Shown piece by piece: positions 12,601-21,790 of a DNA stretch of 64,000 nucleotides. Source of the stretch: Vicia villosa (Eukaryota; Streptophyta; Magnoliopsida; Fabales; Fabaceae); NCBI RefSeq assembly GCF_029867415.1, contig NW_026705222.1, forward strand, positions 1 to 64,000. Reading direction: 5' to 3'. Below the pieces are notes generated by a model. The model was not told the origin of the DNA. It saw nothing but the letters and a program-made list of their open reading frames with translations, and did no database searches. A program made the position numbers and the translations under genes. The stretch's first letter is position 1, and the number at the start of each line of letters is the position of its first letter.

Positions 12601-13110
12601 TGTATAAGCAGTACAACTTCCAACTCTGAGTCTGATCTTACAAGAATTCATAGCACGAAAATTATAATCAAGTTATATTCAAAATCAACATAAGTAAACT
12701 CATTGTGGCATTTCAACAAACACCTTGTTTACAAAAATCACCTAAGTTTATACTTAATCTAACTTAAAATCATCTAATTTCAGAAATGAATAGGAACAAA
12801 TTTACCACTTCAGCAAAACAGGAACAAAACCTGCCATGGATCAATACAATGTTCAATTTAAAGAAGAGACTGAAACTCTTGTAACATTCATGATTTCAAT
12901 TGATTTTAAGCTCAAGCCATAACTTGATAGCACCGAGGAACGAAGTGTATCTAATGTCAAGAAAATACCTGAGTTGAAGTGTGAAGATGAAGAAGATGAC
13001 AACGTAGGCTCCGACGAGGTTGTGGCAACAAAACACCGGCAAAGATGTGGTGATGCTACACGGCTATGGCGGTTACGGCGAAGATCAATTCATTTTTAGG
13101 TTTTTGAGTT
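9663..13110 (-). pseudogene. Decayed multi-exon gene carried by the CACTA element
   Basis: Several exon-like segments with proper splice borders lie on the minus strand. One at 10975-11033 (acceptor TTTTTTCAG, donor GTAAGT) encodes FNPEAVVEAQKRMKRLF. One at 10046-10171 (acceptor TTATAG, donor GTAAGT, 42 open codons) includes RWLEVHLGRKPDYVK and a Glu/Asp-rich stretch. Other open stretches lie at 10219-10413 and 9664-9873. A leader-like segment ends near 12968 with CAACTCAG/GTATTT. The LGRKPDY-type wording recalls plant En/Spm-associated (Ptta/TNPA-like) proteins, but I cannot name the family with confidence. A captured host gene is the alternative. No complete reading frame can be assembled by eye, so I call it degraded. 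Confidence 0.4.
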
Positions 13111-13215
13111 GTGTTGAGCAAAGTATCGTTGATGTAGGAACAATTTTGTTTAATTTGAAGAATTACAATAATAGCAAAGTATAGATAAATCCTGTTTCAA
13201 ATTCAATAACAATTT

Positions 13216-13290
13216 AGTGTAGTGTCTTAGTGGTAGTTGCTTAGTGCAATCAGGTTTAAAACCCAGGTTCAATTCTCCCTCTATACTAGA
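13216..13290 (+). other. tRNA-like segment inside the CACTA element
   Basis: GTCTTAGTGGTAG and, about 45 bases later, AGGTTCAATTCTCCC resemble pol III A and B boxes. A B-box-like CTGGTTCAAACCCAG also occurs near 10727. No complete tRNA fold is apparent; these could be old SINE or tRNA-derived fragments. Confidence 0.35.
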
Positions 13291-13423
13291 TCTCATCAAA
13301 TTCATTTTTTATTATAGTTTTTTAATTTTATTTTTTTAAAACTTTCATACCTATTTTTTTATAGTTTTTTAATTTTACTTTTTAAAAACTATCATACCTA
13401 ATATTAAAATATAAGTTCAAGAG

Positions 13424-13424
<1 letters not shown>

Positions 13425-13510
<86 letters not shown>
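13425..13510. repeat. (TA)n tract flanked by a short inverted repeat
   Basis: About 86 bases of TA bracketed by TTCAAGAGT (13416-13424) and ACTCTTGAA (13511-13519). The whole block is a perfect palindrome able to extrude as a cruciform. Confidence 0.9.
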
Positions 13511-13511
<1 letters not shown>

Positions 13512-13687
13512 CTCTTGAAATACCATAAATATAATTTAAAATTTGCATACCATTTATTTATTTTATTAAAAATTAACTAAAATTCATTAAAAAAATTAAA
13601 CTAAATATAAAAATACCATAAATATAATTAATAAAATAGAAAATATAATTATTAAATTTTTAAAAAAAATTTAAATAATGAAATGTC

Positions 13688-14002
13688 AAATCCGCAGGAA
13701 ATTTCGCAGGAAACATTCCTGCGGAATTAGCTGCGAATTCTGTATGACAGTTTGGTGTTAATAGAAGTTGATAATCGCAGGAAGATCCGCAGGAAAGTTT
13801 CCTGCGTAATTACCTGCGGATTTTTTATTTTTGTTAGATATTTTGTTTAAAATATATTTTCCGCAGTAAAATTCGCAGGTATTCCTGCGGAATTTGCTGC
13901 CAATGCTAGATCGGCAGGAAATTTATTTTATTTAATAAAGTTCCAGGAAAATCCGCAGGTATACCTGCGGAATATTTTCCGCAGGAAATTCCGCAGGTAA
14001 TA
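13688..14002. repeat. Right subterminal CCTGCGGA repeats of the CACTA element
   Basis: Looser array of the same CCTGCGGA/TCCGCAGG motif over about 315 bases, with more variants (for example CCTGCGTAATT, TTCGCAGG) than the left array. Confidence 0.8.
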
Positions 14003-14023
14003 CGAGTATTTCTAGTAGTGTCC

Positions 14024-14640
14024 TAACTCTATTATAAATATTATTTTGTTTTTTTATATATTTTTCACAAATAAAATTTTATATATTGAAAATATATAAC
14101 TCAACGAAAGATATTGAATAACTATTAAAATAATGAGTTAATTAACAACTATTAATATGTGTTTTGCCTTGAAGTTTTATTAGAATTGGCTGTGGTGAAA
14201 CACTACATTGGTGTATTGGTGAGTTAATTGACATTTATTGTTAAAGAACAAGCACTTACTCAAACAAGGGGTCTGTCCTTTAAAGAGAAAAACATATTTT
14301 GTTCTACTTTTTTTTGTTCTACTTTATATATATCAGGGTTGTGGTCCTTTGTAATTATGTAGACATTTTTGCAAGCTAGTACTTGATTTCTCCATTTATT
14401 GATCATGGTTAGTACATAACCACTTGTAACTACATGATTTCATGATTAATCATACAATACAATACAACAAGAAGTAGAAGTACGTGTAATGGCTCAACCC
14501 TCGAAAAGGAGAATAGGTACAAATTGATGCATTAAAAGGACTATTACTGCTTTCTATATAACATCTATACATATAATGGCCCATTTCCTCAAGTGAGAAT
14601 AAGTGCATAAGGATGTATTAAATTGAATATTTCTTTTACA
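14024..14640. other. Spacer between the CACTA element and the hAT MITE
   Basis: AT-rich DNA without a credible gene or repeat border. Confidence 0.55.
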
Positions 14641-14847
14641 CAGGGGAGGAGCCAAGGCCCAGCTAGCCCGGGCAAGCGCCCAGGCTCAACCCCTATTTTC
14701 TTTGTACTCTTCCCAATTTAATAGTCGACTTTTAGACAAAATCAGGGGCAAAATTAGTAAAAATAAGGTGTGAAAATTAAAACAGATGAACAATCAATGG
14801 TGTAAAGTTTTTGCCCAGGCTGCCTAAAATTCCTGGCTCCGCCACTG
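14641..14847. mobile_element. hAT-type MITE, 207 bp, TSD CTTTTACA
   Basis: It begins CAGGGGAGGAGCCAAGG and ends CCTGGCTCCGCCACTG, an imperfect terminal inverted repeat with the CAG...CTG and GGCGGAGCCAGG wording common in plant hAT elements. An 8-bp duplication CTTTTACA flanks it (14633-14640 and 14848-14855), the size expected for hAT. No coding capacity. Confidence 0.9.
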
Positions 14848-14855
14848 CTTTTACA

Positions 14856-15141
14856 TGCTTATAATTCAAAGTAAATGACAATGTTTTTTGAATGCTAGTG
14901 TTAATGCTTACCTACGTACGTGTTTACAAAGAAAATTAGTGACCAAGATTGTTCTCTAAGAGTTAATTTGTAAGTTATGTTTTGTGCGCAGAATTTCCTT
15001 TTTGTGAAGCTTGTGAACTTAATAACTCTATGTTATATACCTCACCTCATCTTTTTAATTTGTTCATGTTGTAAGTCAACACAGTGGTGGTTTAAAATGT
15101 GGAACTCTAATTATGTTGCACGAATATCATTTAGTTTCAAC
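14856..15141. other. Short spacer left of repeat unit A
   Basis: No gene is recognised. A 95-codon ORF starts at 14977 and runs into unit A, but its composition is that of AT-rich spacer and it has no recognisable domain. Confidence 0.5.
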
Positions 15142-15817
15142 ATTTACAAAGATTTTATTAAATTAACTTATGAATATTTTCATTTATTTTCTATCTACAA
15201 CTTGTTTGAAGTCTTTAGCTCTCCTAACTCACAAGGTACTATGACTACTTTTCTTGAATTATAGGTATGTGTACAAACTAGTTTTATGTAAACACTTAAT
15301 TTAATTCCTAAGAACATTGTGAAACTCATTTACTATTTTTCGTTTACAAAAGATGGCCAGCCTAAAGAGAGATTAATAACAAAACTAAACGATGGCATTC
15401 TGTGTAAAAAAGAGGTCTCAGAATAAAAAAGTAACCATTATTTTTTGTAAGGCTTGAATTCTATCATCCGAAAACCTAAAAGTAACATGTTATAAGGCAA
15501 ACCAAATATCATTCATTCATTTCAAATACAAACAAAGCATGTTATAAAGCAAACTCAATACATTCATTCATTTTAAGTACAAAGGAATTGCTGAAAATAA
15601 AAACATTAAATTACCAAATATTACACAACTAATTGTTACATGTTGCTAGAAATACTATTTTGACAACAATTATTACATGTTGTATTAAAAAGTGTAGCTA
15701 GAGAAAATAAATGTTGTCGTGTTAATTAACAACCGTATGAATTCTACACTACATATCTTAAATTATTGATCTACACAAGTTATTGTAAAATTATTAAACT
15801 ATTTCAACATATTTCCC

Positions 15818-15825
15818 TATAAATA
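15818..15825 (+). promoter_or_regulatory. TATA box upstream of the unit-A small ORF
   Basis: TATAAATA lies 40 bases before the ATG at 15858, in a context (TTTCCCTATAAATACTAGTATC) that is identical in copy C. Confidence 0.45.
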
Positions 15826-15857
15826 CTAGTATCTCTTCTTCCATCATTTTCACCATC

Positions 15858-15980
15858 ATGTTGATTTCAGAAATAATCTTTAACGTGACGGAAAAAATCT
15901 GTAATCATCCGCCAAACCGTAGGCCTGCTACTTACAAGGCCAACACCACCACTTATGCTCCTTCTTCCGCCATACACTAA
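15858..15980 (+). CDS. Small ORF (40 codons) in repeat unit A, function unknown
   Basis: The ORF begins MLISEIIFNVTEKIC and ends with a Pro/Thr/Ser-rich tail (APSSAIH). It is preceded by a good TATA box at a distance that would place transcription start just before the ATG. Copy C has an ORF of the same length. The two differ at six residues (E5V, E12G, C15Y, K27N, Y33N, A34P) and by only one silent change, which is not the pattern of purifying selection. The N-terminus is only weakly hydrophobic and not a convincing signal peptide. It could be a relic first exon or a chance ORF. Listed because both the ORF and its TATA box are preserved in two copies. Confidence 0.25.
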   Translation: MLISEIIFNVTEKICNHPPNRRPATYKANTTTYAPSSAIH

Positions 15981-16087
15981 AAATGATAAACCATAATGAT
16001 AATACAGTAAAAGAGCATTTGAAAATAATTTCAAACTAATTTCTCATTCATGATGAATCTTTGCCGATGAGAGTTCATAAAAAAAAG

Positions 16088-16497
16088 TGTTATGGACCGG
16101 CCCAATTATCTCAATAGGGCTAATCCACTCTTAGGCCCAAGGCATTCTGGCCCACACACGCGACACCCTTCCCCAGTCCGCTTCGGACAAACACCTGACA
16201 TAACCGAGCACGCTGAAGCCTCGTGCTCGGTAACAGCCAGCTCGCGTATTACCTAGCCTAGCGCCTCGCAAAATGGAGTCTTTTCCCCATAGGATAATCC
16301 TATAAATAGCACTCTAGCCCTAGAGGGCAAGGTAATCTCTCTCTTACCCAAAATCTCTCACTTTGTTGTACCTTGTTGTCCGAACACTTACTTTGGCATC
16401 GGAGTGCCTTGCAGGTACAACCACCTTTTTTCCCCTCCAACCGTTCCGGATTCCAAGCTTTATTGTTGCTGGCCATCTGATCTGCTCGGTAAGATCA
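16088..16497 (+). repeat. 5' LTR of the Tat-like element (410 bp)
   Basis: It starts TGTTATGGACCGGCCC and ends ...AAGATCA directly before the primer-binding site. It carries a TATA box (TATAAATA, 16301-16308). There is no second LTR in the window to confirm the border. Confidence 0.65.
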
Positions 16498-16498
16498 G

Positions 16499-16515
16499 TG
16501 GCGCCATCAGTGGGA
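16499..16515 (+). promoter_or_regulatory. Primer-binding site of the Tat-like element
   Basis: TGGCGCCATCAGTGGGA directly follows the LTR. The TGGCGCCGTCTGTGGGA type of site is common in plant Ty3/gypsy elements; the tRNA was not assigned here. Confidence 0.6.
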
Positions 16516-16610
16516 AACTTCAGCTTCCCCGTTTCTTTTCTTGCACTTCTTGATCCATTCTTGTCCCGTGCAAGAATTCAGAAACCAAAGCTCTAATTCA
16601 AGCATCATCC

Positions 16611-18256
16611 ATGGCTAGCAACAACGAAGACTCCTTTTCTCTGGATGCTACAGTGATCAACAAGAACGACATCTCTATCGTTGTTCCTCCCCCTAGAAAT
16701 ACCGCTCCACATCCTTGTGATGACCTCACGGCATCTACTTCCCCTAAGGGTTTCCACGACGACACCGTCCATCACCTCGGAGATACCACAGTAAAAATAA
16801 CCACGAATAGGTTCTTGAGAACCATTTCTCCACCAAGGGTCCAACTCCCCATGACCAAACTATGACCGCCGTTCTGGCCGCCCTTGTGCAGACGAACGCC
16901 CTTATCCAGCAACAGAACGACAGGATCGGGGCGCTCGAGCAGAAGCGTCGCTCAAAGACTCCCCCTGTCATAAAAATCGCTCCTATCGTGAGGCGGTCCC
17001 CAAGAAACGCCCTTGTTCCCCATCCCCGAAGGAACACGCAGGTCCTATTTCTAAGAAAGGGTATGGCGACCACCGCTCCCGGCACCGTTCGTAGTCTCCT
17101 CGACCAAAAAGAAGATCCAAGTCGCCTCCCGCGAGACATGACGACAACCGTAGGCGAAGCAGCAGCTGGTCTACCTCGCTTTCTACCAGCGACGAAGAGG
17201 AGGTGCGTCGGGGCCCTCTGTCCCATGCAATCTTGGAGGCACCCCTGCCGAACGGTCTTGAAAAGCCCCCGCCACTAGCCACATACGACCGGACAACCGA
17301 CCAAGACGAGCACATCGAGAACATAAAAGCTCTCCTGGATTACAGAGGGGTACCAGGAGCAATCAAATGTCGGTTATTCCCGACCACTTTACACAAAGGA
17401 GCCATGACGTGGTACAAGACTCTACCCGATGAATCCATCACGTTGTGGAAGGTGCTCGGAAAGCTTTTCTCTAGGAACTTCACGGCCTCCCGCAGACACC
17501 CGAATTCAGAAGCCTCCCTAGAAGCCATCATCCAGGGGAAAGAGGAATCGCTCCAGGCCTACATAGAGAAGTTCAACAAAGAGACCGTGCAGGTGTCCAC
17601 AATGACTCACATGAAGAAGTTCTTGCTCGATTGAGGTCTCCAGACACATTCCGATTTCACAAAAGCCGTTAGGATCGAGACGCCCGCCACTCTGGACGAA
17701 TTTTTCCTCAAGGCCCAGGCGTATATACAATATGAGGAAAAAGAGGCCGCTCATGTGGTCCGCAACTCCAGACAGGAAGAAAATACTAAAGGCGCCCGTC
17801 AAGACGATTCTCGCTGGGGATCCGACAAATAAGACAAAGGTCGAGATCCTAAGGACTACAAAGCCCTAGAGGGAAAATTCCGGGAGTACACCCCACTGAA
17901 TGCATCCATGGAACACATCTTTAACGAATGCGCGAACGCCGAATTTCAAACGGGCAAAGTCCGTTTCCCAAAGTCCATGTCCGCACGGCCAAACGTCGAC
18001 AAATCAAAGTTCTGCCGTTTCCACAAAGGCCACAGGCATAATACCGAAGACTGCATCCACCTAAAGGACGCGATAGAAATATTGATCTGAGAAGGACACC
18101 TGAAGCAGTACGCAAAGAACCAAGAGGCCACCAAGAAAGCCAAGCCAGTCATCAAGGAGAAGCCAGCGGAAGACACACCCGCCATGCAAGTGGCCATGAG
18201 TATCACCAGACCGAAGGACTTTTACCCCCCAACTGGGCTAGAATGCCTTCCGCCCT
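16611..18256 (+). pseudogene. gag of the Tat-like element (broken)
   Basis: The ATG at 16611 opens a gag start (MASNNEDSFSLDATV). After frame changes, the capsid-type retrotransposon gag domain is readable at 17203-17634, with the typical AMTWYKTLPDESITLW. A TGA stop interrupts it at 17632, a TAA at about 17830, and a further TGA at about 18088. Beyond these, segments with a Cys/His pattern (FCRFHKGHRHNTEDCIHL) remain readable in the same relative order. The protein would form the particle core of the element. It cannot be made from this copy. Confidence 0.75.
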
Positions 18257-18489
18257 CTCTTCTCACAGCCCTTGGGAATTCTTCCCTTCCGCCATGGTCA
18301 TCTCCGGAGGAAGGTTCACAAACTTACCGTCGAATCCGTAAAACGGAAGTTCGACGAGCTAATTTCAGCGAATTCGAGCAAAGCTGCTACTCTTGACCTC
18401 TCCAAGGACGGCTTCCCTATAGCGTTCTACCGGGAAGAACTGTCGGGCGGCACACCCAATGCAACCACCCCCTCCTTATCCAGGCTCGA

Positions 18490-18840
18490 ATGGCCAACTT
18501 TGACGTACGCCGAATTTTGGTCGATCAAGGGAGCTCGGTGGACATTATGTACTCCCAACTATTCAAAAAATTGCAACTGAACGACAACCACCTCACCCCC
18601 TACGTAGGCTCTAACCTACAAGGCTTCAATGGCACTATGACGAAACCGTGGGGATTTTTTGAGCTTATTGTCTCGGTTGGATCGGTAGAAACCGCGAGGG
18701 CTGTCAATGTCTAGTTCCTAGTCATCGATTGACCCTTGATCTACCATTGCATCTTGGGACGCCTGACGATGGCCGAATTGATCGCCGTCCCCTCGACCGT
18801 GCATCTCAAACTCAAATATTACAAGGCTAAAGGACAAGTC
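18490..18840 (+). pseudogene. Protease domain of the Tat-like element (broken)
   Basis: The retropepsin active-site region RILVDQGSSVDIMYS is present; VDQGSS is a usual form in Tat-type elements. The flap and C-terminal hallmark YHCILGR follows around 18740, after stops near 18712 and 18731. Aspartic protease for processing the gag-pol polyprotein; inactive here because of the stops. Confidence 0.7.
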
Positions 18841-19049
18841 ACCACGCTCCACGGAGACATCGAAGCAGCCGAGAGATGTTTTGAGGCCTCCGCCAAATGC
18901 CTCAACTCAATAAAGGCAGTCGCTCAAGACAAAGCAGCAACCAATGCAGGTTCCAAGCCCAACAAATCAATGCCGCACATTGACCTAGACAAACGCTTCC
19001 GTAAAGAATCTAAGGGGAAAGCAGATACGAAGACATCAGAAGATGGTCT

Positions 19050-19348
19050 CTGACCAATTCCCGATGGAGATTTGGAGTTGAAAACCCTTTGAGACGACGC
19101 GACCAGAGGAGTCAAGTTCGGGACGGATCTGCCCGAACTGGCCAGAAGGCAAATCAAGGCCTGCCTTAGGGAGAATGCCGACCTATTCGCCTGGAGCGCA
19201 GCGGAGATTCCCGACCTCGACCCAAAAGTAGAATGTCACCACCTCACGACGGATCTTGCTTGCAAGGCCGTCGCTCAGAGGAGAAGGAAGCAGTCCCCGG
19301 AGAAAACGGTTGCGGCCGAACTAGCTGTTAAAGACCTCTTAGAAAGAT
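19050..19348 (+). pseudogene. Start of reverse transcriptase region, Tat-like element (truncated)
   Basis: Codons for a segment with LRENADLFAWSAAEIPDLDP, the usual linker before the Ty3/gypsy reverse transcriptase, run up to the ELAVKDLLER-like stretch, where the element is cut at the border with repeat unit B. The catalytic domain is absent. Confidence 0.65.
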
Positions 19349-19907
19349 TTACAAAGATTCTATTAAAGTAACTTATGAATATTTGCATGTATTTTCTATC
19401 TACAACTTGTTTGAAGTCTTTAGCTCTCCTAACTCACAAGGTACTATGACTACTTTTCTTGAATTATAGGTATGTGTACAAACTAGTTTTATGTAAACAT
19501 TTAATTTAATTCCTAAGAACATTGTGAAACTCATTTACTATTTTTCGTTTACAAAAGATGGCCAGCCTAAAGAGAGATTAATAACAAAACTAAACGATGG
19601 CATTCTGTGTAAAAAAGAGGTCTCAGAATAAAAAAGTAACAATTATTTTTTGTAAGGCTTGAATTCTATCATCCGAAAACCTAAAAGTAACATGTTATAA
19701 GGCAAACCAAATATCATTCATTCATTTCAAATACAAACAAAGCATGTTATAAAGCAAACCCAATACATTCATTCATTTTAAGTACAAAGGAACTGCTGAA
19801 AATAAAAGCATTAAATTACCAAATATTACACAACTAATTGTTACATGTCGCTAGAAATACTATTTTGACAACAATTATTACATGTTGTATTAAAAAGTGT
19901 AGCTAGA
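19349..19907 (+). repeat. Repeat unit, copy B (left part only)
   Basis: It corresponds to 15142-15703 of copy A with scattered substitutions (for example TTATTAAATTAACT versus CTATTAAAGTAACT). It starts exactly where the Tat-like element ends and stops at GTAGCTAGA, where the sequence turns into the segment leading to the HEMA fragment. Its last 440 bases are repeated again at the start of copy C. Confidence 0.85.
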
Positions 19908-20203
19908 GTAGAATTATGTTATAAAATATTGAATCCAGAGTATAAAACTGTGGCCTTTATTTCAATTGCCACGGTTAGACAACTGCATATATTTTTAGCC
20001 GCAAAGGAAAACCGCGGCCTTATAATTTTTACTTCAAACTGTGGCCCAACCCTAAAATATATTTTCTTTTATAAGTTTTTTAGATTAAAAAGGTAAAAGA
20101 AAAATTGAAAAGATAAATACACAAACCCTAAAATCAATCGAGCTCTCTCTTCTTTCTCTTTCCCAAACACACGGTGTCGCTTCTTCAATCCCACTCAATC
20201 TCA
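19908..20203. other. Segment between repeat copy B and the HEMA fragment
   Basis: It contains complementary-looking strings (ACTGTGGCC, GCCACGGTT, CCGCGGCC, CTGTGGCCC) that suggest a small degenerate element, then a CT-rich leader-like stretch (GAGCTCTCTCTTCTTTCTCTTTCCC) before the first exon of the HEMA fragment. Confidence 0.4.
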
Positions 20204-20971
20204 ATGACGTCCATCGGCGGCTCATCCTCCGCCGTCGCCGCTTTTTCCTCCTCCGTCAAATTCTCCCCTTCTCACCCCTCCCCCCTTCTCAATTCCCTAA
20301 ATCCACATTTTCTCCCCATCGAACCCCTCTCAATCCCCCTAAATGCACCCTCAGTTCCGAAAACCCCCTTCCTCAAAACGCCGTCGTTTCAAAACCTTCT
20401 CCTCTCGAAATACTCAAAACCTCTTCAGTTGACAGTAAGAAATTTTCCATTCCTCATTCGTTTCATCATCATCAAACCCTCCCTCTTTCAATTCAATCCA
20501 ATTAGGTTTATATTACAGGTTGCTGTTGAGCTGAATTAATTTTGTTTCTTTCTGTGTTGTTGTTGTTAGGATATACAAAGGAGAAGAGCAGTATCATTGT
20601 TATTGGACTCAATGTTCATACTGCTCCGGTTGAAATGCGTGAGAAGCTTGCTATTCCAGAAGCACAATGGCCTCAAGTTATTCAGGAGCTTTGTGCTCTT
20701 AATCACATAGAAGAAGTTGTTGTTCTCAATACGTGTAATCGAATCGAGATTTACCTTGTTGCTCTCTCTCAACACCGTGCTGTTAGAGAAGTCACAGATT
20801 GGATCTCCAAGATATTAATACTTTTTGATCCAGCGTCACTCTATTATGTGTTAATTTATATTGTTTTAATGTAAATGATTCAGTTTTTTATTATAATTTG
20901 TTTTGATAATTTTGCTGTTAAGTGGGGTTTCAGTATCTGAGATTTGTAAGCATCAGATCTTGTTGTATAAT
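20204..20971 (+). pseudogene. HEMA: Glutamyl-tRNA reductase gene fragment (HEMA-like)
   Basis: Glutamyl-tRNA reductase makes glutamate-1-semialdehyde, the first committed step to chlorophyll and heme in plastids. Two blocks are recognisable from the N-terminal catalytic region. Block 1, 20570-20812, includes [20 protein letters not shown] and [20 protein letters not shown], with the conserved TCNR Cys. Block 2, 20921-20971, encodes SGVSVSEICKHQILLYN. They are separated by 108 bases without GT-AG borders. Upstream, 20204-20450 encodes a Ser/Pro-rich, transit-peptide-like first exon, and an intron-like stretch ends TTGTTGTTAG before block 1. Its phase does not join the two correctly, and that exon does not read like the HEMA N-termini I know. 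The gene stops abruptly at repeat copy C. It is a captured or duplicated fragment, not a working gene. Confidence 0.85.
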
Positions 20972-21529
20972 TATAGGTATGTGTACAAACTAGTTTTATG
21001 TAAACACTTAATTTAATTCCTAAGAACATTGTGAAACTCATTTACTATTTTTCGTTTACAAAAGATGGCCAGCCTAAAGAGAGATTAATAACAAAACTAA
21101 ACGATGGCATTCTGTGTAAAAAAGAGGTCTGAGAATAAAAAAGTAACAATTATTTTTTGTAAGGGTTGAATTCTATCATCCGGAAACCTAAAAGTAACAT
21201 GTTATAAGGCAAACCAAATATCATTCATTCATTTCAAATACAAACAAAGCATGTTATAAAGGAAACCCAATACATTCTTTCATTTTAAGTACAAAGAAAC
21301 TGCTGAAAATAAAAACATTAAATTACCAAATATTACACAACTAATTGTTACATGTTGCTAGAAATACTATTTTGACAACAATTATTATATGTTGTATTAA
21401 AACGTGTAGCTAGAGAAAATAAATGATGTCGTGATAATTAACAACCGTATGAATTCTATACCACATATCATAAATTATTCATCTACACAAATTATTGCAA
21501 AATTATTAAACTATTTCAACATATTTCCC

Positions 21530-21537
21530 TATAAATA
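21530..21537 (+). promoter_or_regulatory. TATA box upstream of the unit-C small ORF
   Basis: TATAAATA, in the same position and context as in copy A. Confidence 0.4.
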
Positions 21538-21569
21538 CTAGTATCTCTTCTTCCATCATTTTCACCATC

Positions 21570-21692
21570 ATGTTGATTTCAGTAATAATCTTTAACGTGA
21601 CGGGAAAAATCTATAATCATCCGCCAAACCGTAGGCCTGCTACTTACAACGCCAACACCACCACTAATCCTCCTTCTTCCGCCATACATTAA
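21570..21692 (+). CDS. Small ORF (40 codons) in repeat unit C, function unknown
   Basis: Counterpart of the ORF at 15858-15980, beginning MLISVIIFNVTGKIY and ending PSSAIH. It has the same length and stop position, with six amino-acid replacements and one silent change. The excess of replacements suggests it is not under selection as a protein, although the open frame has survived in both copies. No domain recognised. Confidence 0.25.
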   Translation: MLISVIIFNVTGKIYNHPPNRRPATYNANTTTNPPSSAIH

Positions 21693-21790
21693 AAATGATA
21701 ATCCGTAATGATAATACAGTAAAAGAGCATTTGAAATTAATTTCAAGCTAATTTCTCATTCATGATGAATCTTTGCCGATGAGAGTTCAT

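Larger units (their letters stand above)
9012..14020 (-). mobile_element. CACTA (En/Spm-type) transposon, 5.0 kb, TSD TCC
   Basis: The left end is CACTACTAGAAATACACGAA. The right end is its inverted counterpart (TTTCTAGTAGTG), flanked by TCC on both sides (9009-9011 and 14021-14023): a 3-bp target-site duplication as expected for CACTA elements. Both ends carry dense subterminal repeats of the type CCTGCGGATTT / AAATCCGCAGG. At 5 kb, with no recognisable TNPD/TNP2 transposase core, it is probably non-autonomous. It does contain remnants of a spliced minus-strand gene. Orientation is given from that gene. Confidence 0.9.
15142..16087 (+). repeat. Repeat unit, copy A
   Basis: About 945 bases, largely repeated at 19349-19907 (copy B) and 20970-21790 (copy C). 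It begins near TTTACAAAGATTTTATTAAA and includes the marker string AAGATGGCCAGCCTAAAGAG. It ends where a Ty3/gypsy LTR starts. Only this copy spans the regions covered separately by B and C. It contains a TATA box and a 40-codon ORF. No terminal inverted repeats or transposon borders are visible; it may be a local segmental duplication. Confidence 0.85.
16088..19348 (+). mobile_element. 5' half of a decayed Ty3/gypsy (Tat-like) retrotransposon
   Basis: LTR, primer-binding site, gag, protease and the beginning of reverse transcriptase follow in order on the plus strand, with several stops and frameshifts. The element then ends abruptly where repeat unit B begins. The GC content is clearly higher than in its surroundings. 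The rest of pol and the 3' LTR are missing, so the element was truncated by deletion or rearrangement. Domain wording places it in the Tat-type lineage, distinct from the Ogre-like elements. Confidence 0.8.
20970..21790 (+). repeat. Repeat unit, copy C (right part)
   Basis: It starts at ATTATAGGTATGTGTAC, fused to the HEMA fragment at a short shared sequence, and follows copy A from 15264 on to GAGAGTTCATAAAAAAAA, where copy A is interrupted by the gypsy LTR. Sequence agreement with copy A is high, with scattered substitutions. Confidence 0.85.

Noticed and set aside
16605..17324. Minus-strand ORFs of up to 160 codons over the Tat-like gag
   Set aside because: Higher GC in this element opens antisense frames. 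The plus strand carries the gag text and the order LTR, PBS, gag, protease.
20174..20203. Upstream GTG start extending the first exon of the HEMA fragment
   Set aside because: GTG is not an expected start in a plant nuclear gene; the ATG at 20204 is in the same frame.
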